Source: Macrolepiota albuminosa (lineage: Eukaryota; Basidiomycota; Agaricomycetes; Agaricales; Agaricaceae). Taken from it: DNA of 64,000 bases. The first letter of the stretch is position 1. Each line of letters opens with the position of its first letter. Below the pieces are notes generated by a model, which saw only the letters and a list, made by a program, of their open reading frames with translations, had not been told where the DNA came from and ran no database searches. Location: assembly GCA_027475525.1 (NCBI GenBank), contig JAMWFC010000113.1:868001-932000 (forward strand). The letters run 5' to 3'. This document shows positions 23,148 to 33,939 of the stretch, in pieces. Made by a program: the position numbers and the translations under genes.

Positions 23148-23388
23148 CTATTTCGACTTGATTTTCTTCCCTACGACTTGTCCCAGAAAGTTGATATTCT
23201 TTGCCTTATAATCAAATGATGAAGCATCAATATAACCTATAGTCAGCGCACCAACAGGCTTATATCAGGCCAACAGAAGATTAAAACTTACGCTCAACAT
23301 ATACTAGCTTGGAGTTGGGGCTGGCGGGGGTCGCGTGTTCTCGACGCGTGACGCGAGCGCGGGACCGTTGCTTACATAACACAGCCAT
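23148..23388 (-). CDS. 61-residue orphan protein, two exons, divergent from BRR2
   Basis: Not recognised. Exon 1 is 23292-23388 (ATG at 23388, MAVLCKQRSRARVTRREH); a 55-bp intron, 23237-23291, has good GTAAG and TATAG ends; exon 2 is 23148-23236. The two exons total 186 nt, exactly 61 codons plus stop. The protein is basic (about 12 Arg/Lys in 61), N-terminally Arg-rich and ends NFLGQVVGKKIKSK. The middle (KLVYVERYIDASSFDYKAKN) reads like a conserved core. No signal peptide and no cysteine motif. Its start codon is only 44 bp from that of BRR2, so the two share a bidirectional promoter. A small ribosomal, mitochondrial or RNA-binding protein would fit the composition, but I cannot assign one. 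Confidence 0.65.
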
Positions 23389-23432
23389 TTTTTGATTCGA
23401 CGAGAGCGTGTTGAACGAACAAAACGCTCGTC

Positions 23433-26400
23433 ATGTCGGGCAAACCAGATCTCTCTGGCTACAACTATGGCGCCATCTCCTCCCTCGTCTTGACGGCGGA
23501 CCGCTCAGCGCTGCCCCGCCGGGACAAGGAGCCTGATGGCGCGCCCACTTCGCTGGCAGGGCGCATCGACCCGCGCGAGATGGGTTCGCGCGTGCAGCGC
23601 CAAGCGCCCAAGGACATCAATAAAAAGAAGAAAAAGGCCGCGGACCGCCAGGATGCATCGGAGAAACAGCCAAAGCGGCGCGCGGAGATGGGGTTTGGGT
23701 ACACGGATATTATAGAGGCGACACAGGATGTGGAGGGGCTGACATATCGACCACGGACGGCGGAGACGAGGGAGGTTTATGAGATGATTTTGAGCTCTGT
23801 GCATACGGCGCTGGGGGACCAGGCGCAGGATATTGTGCGGAGTGCGGCGGACACGGTGTTGGAGACGCTGAAGAATGAGGGGATGAAGGACTTTGACAAG
23901 AAGAAAGAAGTGGAGGAGATTCTGGGGCCGGTGACGAGCGAGCTGTTTTCGCAGTTTGTGACTTTGTCGAAGAAGATCACAGATTACAATGCGGAGGACG
24001 AGACGATGGCGGACCCGGATATGGAGAGGAAGGACGCGGAGATTGATGACGAGGTGGGTGTTGCTGTGGTGTTCGACGAGGAGGAGCAAGACGACGAAGA
24101 CGAGGAGGGCTTTGAGATCCGCGAGGACTCTGATGACGAGGAAGAGGAGGCACCCGAGGCACCGCCTGCGGACGGCGATGGCGACGACGACGACGAGCTC
24201 GTGATTGGTGGGCAGTCGCAGGTCAAGGCGAGCAGGGCAGACCAGGACATCGTCTCACCGCATTCAATCGACGGATTCTGGGTTCAGCGTCAAATTGCAG
24301 AAATATACTCAGATCCCGTTACTGCTGCCGACAAGACCGCTGCCGTGCTTTCTATCCTTGGCTCCGAGTCCTCTCTGCGCGACTGTGAGAACCAGCTTAT
24401 GGAGCTCTTCGAGTACCAGAGCTTCCATATCACCACCAAGTTCCTCAAGAACCGCGACGTGATCGTATGGTGCACGAAGCTTATGCGTAGTGACGCGGAC
24501 GAGCGTGTCAACGTTGAAGTCGCAATGCGCGAAAAGGGGCTTGGGTGGATTCTCCGTGAGCTCGAGGGCGATCGAAAAGCCAAGGCCCAAACTGCCGGCG
24601 CGGACGACGACGCGATGGACGTGGACATCAAGCCCGAGGTACCCAAAACTGCGACCCTCAAGCCTGGATCGACTGTCCAGCCTAAAAAGACGGTGGACTT
24701 GGAGTCAATGGCTTTCAGCCAGGGCGGGCATTTGATGAGCAATAAAAAGTGTAAATTGCCCGAAGGCTCTTTCAAGCGCGCAAAGAAGGGGTATGAGGAG
24801 ATTCATGTTCCTGCACCCAAGAAGAAAGACCCCGCGCCAGGAGAGTTGGTCCCGGTTGAGAAGCTGCCACCGTGGGCACGCGAGGCATTTACCGTCAGTC
24901 ATTTGAACCCGGTGCAGAGCAAGGTGTTTCCCATTGCGTTTGGGACGGACGAGCCGATCCTGCTGTGTGCACCTACAGGTGCTGGAAAGGTGTGTTTCTA
25001 TTTGGAAGTGCCTGCATATATCTAATACATATTGTACAGACAAACGTTGCGATGCTCACGATCTTAAACGAACTCTCAAAGCATCGGGATGAAGAAACCG
25101 GCGTCTTCGATCTCGACTCTTTTAAAATTGTTTATATTGCCCCCATGAAAGCGCTTGTACAAGAAATGGTTGGAAACTTTACAACCCGTCTAAAACCATA
25201 CAACATTAAAGTTGGCGAACTTACGGGAGACTCGCAGATGACGAAACAGCAGATTTCAGAGACCCAGATTATCGTGACGACGCCAGAGAAATGGGACGTT
25301 ATCACGCGCAAAAGCACCGACACTAGTTACACTAACCTCGTTCGACTAATCATCATTGACGAGATCCACCTATTGCACGACGAGCGTGGCCCCGTGCTCG
25401 AGGGCGTTATTGCAAGGACCGTGCGAAGGATGGAGCAGACAGGGGATTACGTCCGCCTCATCGGGCTCTCCGCGACGCTGCCGAACTACCAAGACGTCGC
25501 TTCGTTCCTGCGTGTCGATGAAAAGAAGGGATTATTCTACTTTGACGCGTCTTATCGCCCGTGCGGGCTCCAGCAGCAAATCATCGGCATCACCGAGAAA
25601 AAAGCGATCAAGCGGTACCAGCTTATGAACGAGATCTGCTACGAGAAGGTGCTTGACCAAGCTGGGAAGAACCAGACGTTCGTGTTTGTGCACTCGCGGA
25701 AGGAGACAGCGAAGACTGCGCGGTTCTTGAGGGATATGGCGATTGAGAAGGAGACGATCACGCAGTTCGTCAAGCCCGAGGGGGCCGTGAGAGAGATTCT
25801 GCAAGAGGAGGCGGGGAATGTAACTGATCCCGCGTTGAAGGATTTACTGCCGTTTGGGTTCGGCATACATCATGCGGGGATGAACAGGGAGGATCGGAGG
25901 CTTGTGGAAGAGCTGTTTGCGGACGGCTCGATTCAGGTGCTCGTGTGCACTGCTACGCTGGCGTGGGGCGTCAATCTCCCCGCGCATACGGTGATCATCA
26001 AGGGGACACAGATATATAACCCCGAGAAGGGACGGTGGGTCGAGCTGTCGAGCCAGGATGTGCTCCAAATGTTGGGACGCGCAGGCCGGCCCCAATATGA
26101 TACGTATGGCGAGGGCGTGATCATTACGAATTACGAGGAAGTGCAGTATTATCTGAGTTTGGGCAACCAGCAGCTGCCGATCGAGAGTCAGCTTGTATCG
26201 AGGGTGGTGGATATGTTGAATGCGGAGGTTGTGTTGGGCACAGTGAGGAATAGGGATGAGGCCGTGCAGTGGTTGGGGTATACGTATCTGTGCGTTGATT
26301 TTTGATTATTTCTACAAGTGTTTGGCTAATAATCATGGCTGTCACAGGTACGTCCGCATGCTGCGTTCACCCGGCCTTTATAGCGTCGGCGTCGACTATC

Positions 26401-29400
26401 TCACTGCTGACGACCCGACTCTAATTCAAAAACGTGCCGACATCATACACTCTGCTGCTGTACTCCTCGAGAAGTGCCAGCTCCTGAAGTACGAGCGAGC
26501 GACGGGGAGGTTCCAGAGTCTGGAGCTGGGGAGAATCGCGAGCCATTATTATGTCGCGTACGGGAGTATGATGACATATAATCAGCATTTGAGGAGCTCG
26601 ATGGGCACGTTGGAGCTGTTTAGGGTGTTTGCGTTGAGTAATGAGTTCAAGTTCTTGCCGGTGGGTGGTTCTTTTCTTTTCTTTTCTTTTTGGGATCTTT
26701 GAGTGCGAGAGACGCTGACTGCGCGTGTGTAGGTGAGGCAGGAAGAGAAGATCGAGCTTGCCAAATTACTTGAGAGGGTGCCGATTCCGGTTAAGGAGAG
26801 TGTGGAGGAGCCGGCTGCGAAGATCAATGTTTTGCTTCAGGCGTATATTTCGCAGCTTAAGCTCGACGGTACCTTTGTCTTTCTTCTTGCAATCTCTCGT
26901 GGTGCTGAATGATTGGCTAGGGTTCGTCCTCCTTGCGGATATGGTGTTTGTACAACAATCGGCAGGCCGGTGAGTTGTTTTGTGTTTATCTAGAGACGCT
27001 ATGCTCATTTTCGCGTCGTTTGATGTGCATAGTATTCTCCGTGCGATCTTCGAGATATGCTTGAAGAGAGGATGGGCGGTGCCTGCTAAGACGGCGCTGG
27101 ACTTGTGTAAGATGGTTGAGAAGCGGATGTACGTGTCCATTTCTTATTTCTATATTTTGAGTCTCTTTTGATGATTCATCGATGGGCAGGTGGGGATCGA
27201 TGACGCCGCTCAGGCAGTTCAAGGGTGTCCCTGCAGATGTTGTGAGGAAGGCGGAAGGGAAACAATTCGTGTGTTTTGCAGTTATGTTTCCATTTGGATT
27301 GGACTGAGGGGATTTTTTTTAGCCGTGGTTCAGATACTTTGACCTCAGTCCACCTGAGATTGCAGAGCTGATTGGGATTCCAAATGCTGGACGCCTTGTG
27401 CATCGTCTTGTGCATAATTTCCCAAAGCTGCAGTATGTTCTTTTGATGGTGTGGTGTGGGTGTTTATGATACTGACCGAGTTGTGATTTAGACTTCAGGC
27501 TCAAGTACAGCCGATTACGCGGTCCCTTCTCCGCATCGATCTTTCGATCATTCCAGACTTCCGTTGGGACGAGAAGATACACGGTACAGCGGAGACATTC
27601 CATATCCTAGTCGAAGACGTGGATGGCGAGATCATTTTATTCCACGATACTTTTATCCTTCGTCAAAAGTACGCCGAAGATGAACATAACGTGACGATCA
27701 CAGTTCCAATGTTTGAGCCCGTCCCCCCCAACTACTACATTTCTATAATCTCCGACCGCTGGCTACACTCTGAGACCCGTCTCCCCATTTCATTCAAGCA
27801 TCTCCTTCTCCCCGAAAAGTTCCCGCCTCCAACTCCCCTTCTCGATCTCCAGGCCCTCCCGCTGTCGGCGCTGCACAACAAAGAGTTTGAGGAGATCTAC
27901 GCGTCCACCATACAGACGTTTAACAAGATCCAGACGCAGGTTTTCCAGGCGCTGTATACATCTGATGAGAACGTGTTCATTGGTGCGCCGACGGGCAGCG
28001 GAAAGACGATTTGTGCGGAGTTTGCGCTGTTGAGGCTGTGGAGTAAGAAGGAGCAGGCGAGGGCGGTGTGTATTGAGCCGTACCAGGAGATGGTGGATCA
28101 GAGAGTTGCGGAGTGGAAAGCGAAGTTTTCAGAGTTGCAGGGTGGGAAGGAGATTGTTAGTTTGACTGGTGAAACGAGTGCGGATTTGAGGTTGTTGGAG
28201 AAGGGGGATGTGATTGTTTGTACTCCGTCGCAGGTTTGTACTTGCTCCTTTCGAGGTTTGGGGTGTACTGATCGAGGTGATAGTGGGATGTTATTTCGAG
28301 ACGGTGGCGCCAGCGGAAGAATGTGCAGACTATTGGGTTGTTGATAGCGGATGAGGTTCAGCTTGTGGGCGGTGAGGTTGGACCGACGTATGAAGTCGTC
28401 ATCTCACGCACGAGGTATGTCTCTGCGCAGACGGAGATTAAGACCAGGATCGTGGCTTGTGGCGTGTCCTTGGCCAATGCACGGGATTTAGGCGAATGGA
28501 TGGGTGTTCCTTCTCATGCTATTTTCAATTTCTCTCCGAGGTGAGGACTTGCTTGGATATTGTTGGTTTCATCGCTCACTGTGGTGTAGTGCTCGTCCAC
28601 TGGATATGGATATCCACTTACAATCCTTCACCATCCCCCACTTCCCCTCGCTCATGATTTCGATGTCAAAGCCAGCGTATCTCGCCATCGTGGAATATTC
28701 ACCCACGAAACCTGTCATCATCTTCGTTCCATCTCGTCGGCAATGCCGTCTCACTGTTGACGATATACTCACTCACTGCGCGGCTGACGATAAACCTGAT
28801 CGGTTCTTGAATATCGAGCTTGAGGACCTTCAACCCCATCTAGACCACGTTCGTGATACAGGGTTGGCAGAAACGCTTAAGCATGGTATTGGGTACTTCC
28901 ATGAGGCTCTGGATAAGCAGGATAAACGTATTGTGCAGCGTTTGTTTGACTCAGGCGCCATCCAGGTCCTCGTGGCTTCAAAGGTGCGTTTGAAGCATTT
29001 GTTTAATTCCCTGAAGTAATGAAATCTTGCCAGGATACCGCCTGGAGTCTTCCCGTTGCAAGCTATATGGTCATCATCATGGGTGTCCAATTCTATGAGG
29101 GGAAGGAGCACAGGTACATTGATTACCCTGTCATGGATGTGCTGCAGATGATGGGCCGTGCATGTCGGCCGAGAGAGGATGAACGGAGCCGTTGTGTGTT
29201 CATGTGCCAACAGACTCGGAAGGACTTTTACAAAAAGTTCTTGGCAGAAGGCCTGCCGATTGAATCGCACCTGCCAACCCACCTTCTGCACGACTACTTC
29301 CTCGCTGAGATTGCTGTCAAGACGATCGAAAACAAGCAGGATGCAATGGTAGGTGATATGCATGATTTTCTGGTTCCTATTCTAATCTTCTATAGGATAT

Positions 29401-30802
29401 CTTGACCTGGACGTACTTTTATAGGCGGATGACACAGAATCCCAACTACTATAACCTGCATAATGTCAGCCATCAGCATCTCTCGGATCACCTTTCGGAA
29501 CTTGTCGAGAATACCTTGACTGACCTGGTCAACTCAAAATGCATAGCTATCGGTGAGTTTGCGAGCTTAAGTTCTTCTGGCAGATGTTTACTGTTCCGAC
29601 AGAGGACGAAATGGACGTGTCGCCTCTCAACCTTGGTATGATCGCTGCATACTACAACATTTCATGTGAGTTATTACGGCAAAAGTAAATGAGTTTCCTT
29701 CATTCAATTGTCACCAGATGTCACGGTCGAGGTGTACACGTTGTCGTTGAAGGAGCGCACAAAGTTGAAGGGTCTTTTGGAAGTTGTCTCCTCGTCAGCC
29801 GAATTCGAAGCGATTCCCATCCGCAAACACGAAGAGTCGTTACTTCGTCGGATTTATGATCGGGTCCCTGTCAAGCTGGATCGCGCCGACTTTGAAGCAC
29901 CCCACTTCAAGACCTTCCTCCTCCTTCAAGCACACTTCTCGCGTCTCCAACTCCCCCCTGATCTTGCCGCTGACCAAGTCCTCGTGCTCGAGAAGGTCCT
30001 CAACCTCCTCTCTGCCTGCGTGGATGTGATGTCCTCCAATGCCTGGTTGAATGCCTTGGGTGCTATGGATCTCTCCCAGATGTGTGTCCAGGCCATGTGG
30101 GAGACCGACTCTCCTTTGAAACAGATCCCTCACTTTGAGCCCGAGGTAAGTCTGTGTTCTTGTCCCTCAATGTGGAATCATTTTTGTTGATTCCATCATC
30201 CCCTCAGGTCATCAAGTGGTGTAAGGACGCTGGCATTGAATCAGTGTATGATGTCATGGAGATGGAGGACGATAAGCGGAACGAGCTCCTGCAAATGGCC
30301 CCAGTCCAGATGTAAGCCTTTGTTTGTACTCTTTCCTTGGTTCTCCGTTAATTCCACCATCTTCAGGCGGGATGTCGCAATGTTCGTTAACTCGTATCCC
30401 ACCCTTGACGTCACGCATGAGATAGTGAAGGGAGAGTACACTGCCGGCGCACCAATCTTCCTCCAAGTCGCTCTGTCAAAGGATGTGGACGAGGATGATG
30501 CTGATGACAATGATCAAAATGTCGTCGCTCCCTTCTATCCTTCCAGGAAAATGGCCAACTGGTGGCTTGTCGTCGGCGACTCAAGTAGTCGTCAGCTACT
30601 TGTTATTAAGCGCGTCACTGTCAACAAAAGCCTCTCTGTCAAGCTGGAATTCACGCTCCCCAAGGGCACCCACTCGCTCAAGCTTTACGTTATATGTGAT
30701 TCATATATTGGCGCTGATCATGATATTGCGCTTGACCCTATCGAAGTTGCGGAGGGCGAAGATAGCGATAGTGACGAAGATATGGAGAGCGATGATGAGT
30801 AG
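23433..30802 (+). CDS. BRR2: pre-mRNA splicing helicase BRR2 (U5 snRNP 200 kDa)
   Basis: BRR2 is the Ski2-like ATPase of the U5 snRNP that unwinds U4/U6 during spliceosome activation. Exon 1 (23433-24989) encodes residues 1-519: the N-terminal region with a Lys-rich patch, an acidic stretch near residues 215-260 and the first Walker A, APTGAGK|T, interrupted by intron 1; exon 2 starts at 25040. Cassette 1 then shows [24 protein letters not shown] and [16 protein letters not shown], followed by a Sec63 domain spread over many short exons (26348-27500). Cassette 2 has [32 protein letters not shown] and [15 protein letters not shown], that is, degenerate motif II (DEVQ) and VI, as expected for the inactive second cassette. 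A second Sec63 domain ends in an acidic tail ([13 protein letters not shown]) with TAG at 30800-30802. About 17 exons; length near 2150 residues, normal for the family. Confidence 0.97.
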
Positions 30803-31579
30803 AAACGTTTTGATATTTTACTGACCATATTGTACTACACGCACATTTGTATTTCTATTGCTTTCTCTTTTCCTCGTCATATCAGAAAAATTGATACCGA
30901 GTCCAACTTCGAGGGCGAACAAGACTAGATGAAGGTTTGTGAAGGGAATGAGTTGATTGGTCTAATGACCATGACATGACATAGCCTAGCTAATGAGTGC
31001 ACTTTTCGTTCACTTCTATTATCATATTTCGTTCTTGGGAACTTGGATCGAGGGCTACGCTACCTTTATTCAAGTTCCCTTCGTCAACTCAGCCACCTCA
31101 GAAACGGCATTCCTCCCCTTTCAGAAAGCGTGATTTTTTTTTCTCCTTGGAATGAGAAAGCTGATAGAAGACTATTTTTAGTATGACCATTCCTTCAATT
31201 TCAAATTCAGGTACCTGGATGCCTTACATGCTTTTTTTAAAAGGATTGGACTGGAGCGCGCGACCCGAATTTAACAGATGATGAAAATTTCCAGAGAACG
31301 ATTTTCTTTTCATCAATTCTCTCAAGGGCAGAACGCTAACGAGTCTTTCATTGAAAATAGTCAGAATCCCTGTCATCTTTGGTTCGCTGGAGTTGACTGT
31401 TTTCTTCAGGTCATTTGTTGCCAATTGTGCTGTCTCCTTCGATGACAGCTATGATGCGAAGATGAAGGTACTGAGATGACGACAGAGAGTCCCGCGGGCC
31501 TTATATCCAACATTGGGTGTTATGGGCGTTGTCCCGAGCTTGCATCTTAAAAAATACTTTTGGATGAACACATAGTCTC
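30803..31579. other. convergent intergenic region
   Basis: 780 bp between the BRR2 stop and the MUG/TDG stop, so two 3' UTRs meet here. A 66-codon minus-strand ORF at 31224-31424 uses a TTG start and is not convincing. Confidence 0.4.
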
Positions 31580-32885
31580 CTAGTGGTTTGGAATTACAAT
31601 CGTTGCCAAACTGTCCGTCGCCAGTTCACCTTTTTTAACCTGATTTAAAACATCTCTGAAGATCGCGAAGAGTGCAATCTTTCCCGATTTCTGACAAGTT
31701 TTCGTAAAAAAAAAGAAGGAAAACATTACGGAGCAAGCAAACATCAAGTGCTGACCTGAGGTTGAACAACTCGTGCTGAAGGGCTGGGGAGGGCATAGAA
31801 CAACGTTTCGGCTGAAGATATAATCCATGTTAAAAAGCAGGGAAGATTATCCTTTTCACATTACTTGTATCTGACGTGCTATTCGAAGCGTCATGCACCA
31901 ATTTGTAGGCCTGCAGTCCAAGTCCAGATTTCTTGATTTTTGCCAGTGGTTTCTATTGATTTTATGTAAAAAGCAAATAAACCAGTCCTCAAAATCAAGG
32001 AGAAAACTAACCGGCGAGAAGGTAAGCTGGCTTTGAAACGTGCGCGCTATGCTCAAACCAAGGAAGCACAGAATCCGGGGGCGATATCGTGCGATTTTCG
32101 CGAGCAGAGTCGGTACACTTGCCGCTTGCTCCTCAGACGAGAGTTCATTCTGCTGTACTTACGTCGATATCAACGACAAACGCAGTAAAAGTTCACATAC
32201 TTCGGCTGTAGGGCGTTCAACAAGATTCGTCTGACATTTGTTACACTCTAGCTTTCGTCAGCGAAAACAAGCTTACAAGGCCTATTGAAAATCGTTCAGG
32301 CAGCGTCTGATCTTCTTCTGGAGGAAGCTTGCTGGACGTTAATCCTTTAAGTCTCATGGGTTAACGAAGAAGTACCCAGATACAGCATAAAATGATATAC
32401 CTGATTGGTAAAGACAGTCCCAGAAATGATTTGAGTGGTGGCCATAATGGTGACCTATCTCTGCAGATTTCCCTCCAGGACTGAAAATATATGGACGTGA
32501 GAAGTCCAGCACCAAGACAAAACAAGGGTAAGTACTTGATGCCACAAAAAATGACTGAAGTCAAAATCTGAGACAATATTGGCATGCAAACAATGTCATT
32601 TTTCTCACTATCAAGACCTTCACTGAGAATATCTGGTAGACCTTGAAGGTGGGCGTATACCTCTGGGTCTGCATATCCACGAACACGCTTTTTCTTCAAA
32701 GGTAGTCCTGAAGTGCCTCCATGCACCTGCAGGCCGTCCCCGTGAATATGCTCATCGCAGACCTGAGGCACATGAAAAGATTGAAGAGTGCGCTTCTTCG
32801 AGATCCCCAGCCCGGACGATCTCGGCATAAATGCGAAGGCCGCAAGGGAGCTTTTAAAGCTATCTGATTCATAGGAATCTGACAT
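31580..32885 (-). CDS. uracil/thymine-DNA glycosylase of the MUG/TDG family
   Basis: MUG/TDG enzymes excise U or T mispaired with G at the start of base excision repair. The start is ATG 32885 (MSDSYESDSFKSSLAAFAF). Exon 1 ends after ...KKKRVRGYADPEVYAHLQG and LPDILSEGLD. A short exon reads ILTSVIFCGI, and its splice to the next exon creates the active-site motif GINPGGKSAEIGHHYGHHSNHF; the intron splits the Asn codon. Later exons read PPEEDQTLPERFSIGL, TNLVERPTAE, then EEQAASVPTLLAKIARYRP and RILCFLGLSIA, and near the end ETLFYALPSPSARVV, the second active-site loop (usually NPS or VPS/T; here LPSPS). It stops with PNH at 31580. Around eight small exons; roughly 280-300 residues. The individual ORFs are so short that the gene appears only when spliced. 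Confidence 0.88.
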
Positions 32886-33235
32886 TCTTATTCCAGATTT
32901 CCTCTGTTAAAGGCCAATGCAAAGATTGGATGTAGACGGACCAGAGAAGAAACACAAAACCACAGTCAGTGTTACGTAAGATTGACCGGCCCGGGCCAAA
33001 CAAGAAATGAAGGAATGTATTGAGCGGAGAAGTTACTGATGAGGATAGCCGACTCAACGTTCAACGTCACTTGATAAACTGTCCTATAAGTACTTGTGTG
33101 TCGGGAGTTTACAGATTTTCGAGGTAATGACTTGGCATCCGAGCTGTCTGTCGTCTTTCGTCTATGTGAGTCAATCGATTTTTTCACCAATACGTCTTTT
33201 GGGAACATCTCTTTGAAAAAACTGAGCTTTGGGGT
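32886..33235. other. intergenic region between two minus-strand genes
   Basis: 350 bp from the NadR/Ttd14-like stop to the glycosylase start. It should contain the glycosylase promoter. No distinct element seen. Confidence 0.4.
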
Positions 33236-33847
33236 TTATAATTTCAGCAACCCGAGTACCCATGCAACCCTCTCCTCTCGGGATCTCATGTCTGGTCCAA
33301 TAACGCGGAATTCAATTCCCAACCCTTGAAGCTCCCTTTTGAAAGTATCGAAACACTGGTTTTGCTGCTCTGTAAGGCGAACACCGTCATCTACCAACCA
33401 TTCTGGTATGGGCGCGAGCAATATAAACGTCGACTGTCGGTATACTTCAAGGGCAGTTTGAAACATGGGTTGATTCGTCAGGAGATTTCGTCGTCTGGAG
33501 GCTTCCTCGGCAGTGGCAGAAGTCAGGACTGCGTATACAATGCAGTCCACAGCCGATCTATCACATATCTGTATAGGACAGTCTCGGCCTTCCTTCTCTT
33601 TGTCCAGATGCGCGACTAGTATAGCTCGCTGCATTTTCAGCGAGTCAACGTCTTTACGACTGAATCCTTGAGTCGCCATGACGTCTCGCGCAACCTCTTT
33701 GACAACCGCCGGGAACTCCAAACCTAGTCTAAGGGCCAGCGCATCAACAAGAGTAGTTTTGCCTGTTGACTTCTGGGGTGTCAGAGAAGGATAGCTCAAC
33801 ACATCATTGCTCACTGAGGGTCCGATGATGTATACTTTTCTGTTCAT
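33236..33847 (-). CDS. NadR/Ttd14-type P-loop ATPase (AAA_28-like)
   Basis: Small P-loop protein of the group that includes bacterial NadR kinase domains and animal TTD14 (a nucleotide- and phosphoinositide-binding trafficking factor). Two exons: the first holds MNRKVYIIGPS (ATG at 33847), then an intron ending in the tandem acceptor CCCCAGAAG, then STGKTTLVDALALRLGLEFP. Using the second AG gives a perfect Walker A, GPSSTGKTT. Downstream: VVKEVARDVMATQGFSRKD, ICDRSAVDCIVYAV (Walker B-like), LTEQQNQCFDTF and the end WVLGLLKL. Single domain of about 180 residues. The physiological substrate in fungi is unknown. The start lies 92 bp from the divergent RdRP start; an in-frame upstream ATG (33949) would overlap the RdRP gene and is rejected. 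Confidence 0.8.
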   Translation of the reverse strand: MNRKVYIIGPSVSNDVLSYPSLTPQKSTGKTTLVDALALRLGLEFPAVVKEVARDVMATQGFSRKDVDSLKMQRAILVAHLDKEKEGRDCPIQICDRSAVDCIVYAVLTSATAEEASRRRNLLTNQPMFQTALEVYRQSTFILLAPIPEWLVDDGVRLTEQQNQCFDTFKRELQGLGIEFRVIGPDMRSREERVAWVLGLLKL

Positions 33848-33939
33848 TGATGCCAGTGAAGGAACGGAGGCAACTCGGCAATAATTAAGTTCATGGAAGC
33901 CGTGAATTCTCAGGATCACAGCGCTTCTTTTGAACCACA
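33848..33939. promoter_or_regulatory. 92-bp bidirectional promoter (P-loop protein / RdRP-helicase)
   Basis: The two divergent start codons, 33847 (-) and 33940 (+), are separated by only 92 bp, so the genes must share promoter sequence and 5' UTRs probably overlap. No TATA box is visible. Confidence 0.6.

Noticed and set aside
23505..24089. 194-codon minus-strand ORF opposite BRR2 (and others at 24290-24775, 25844-26095)
   Set aside because: Shadow of the strongly coding BRR2 strand; composition is the reverse of an acidic/Lys-rich coding stretch and there is no family resemblance.
31224..31424. 66-codon minus-strand ORF in the convergent BRR2/glycosylase interval
   Set aside because: Begins at TTG, has no homology and sits where 3' UTRs are expected.
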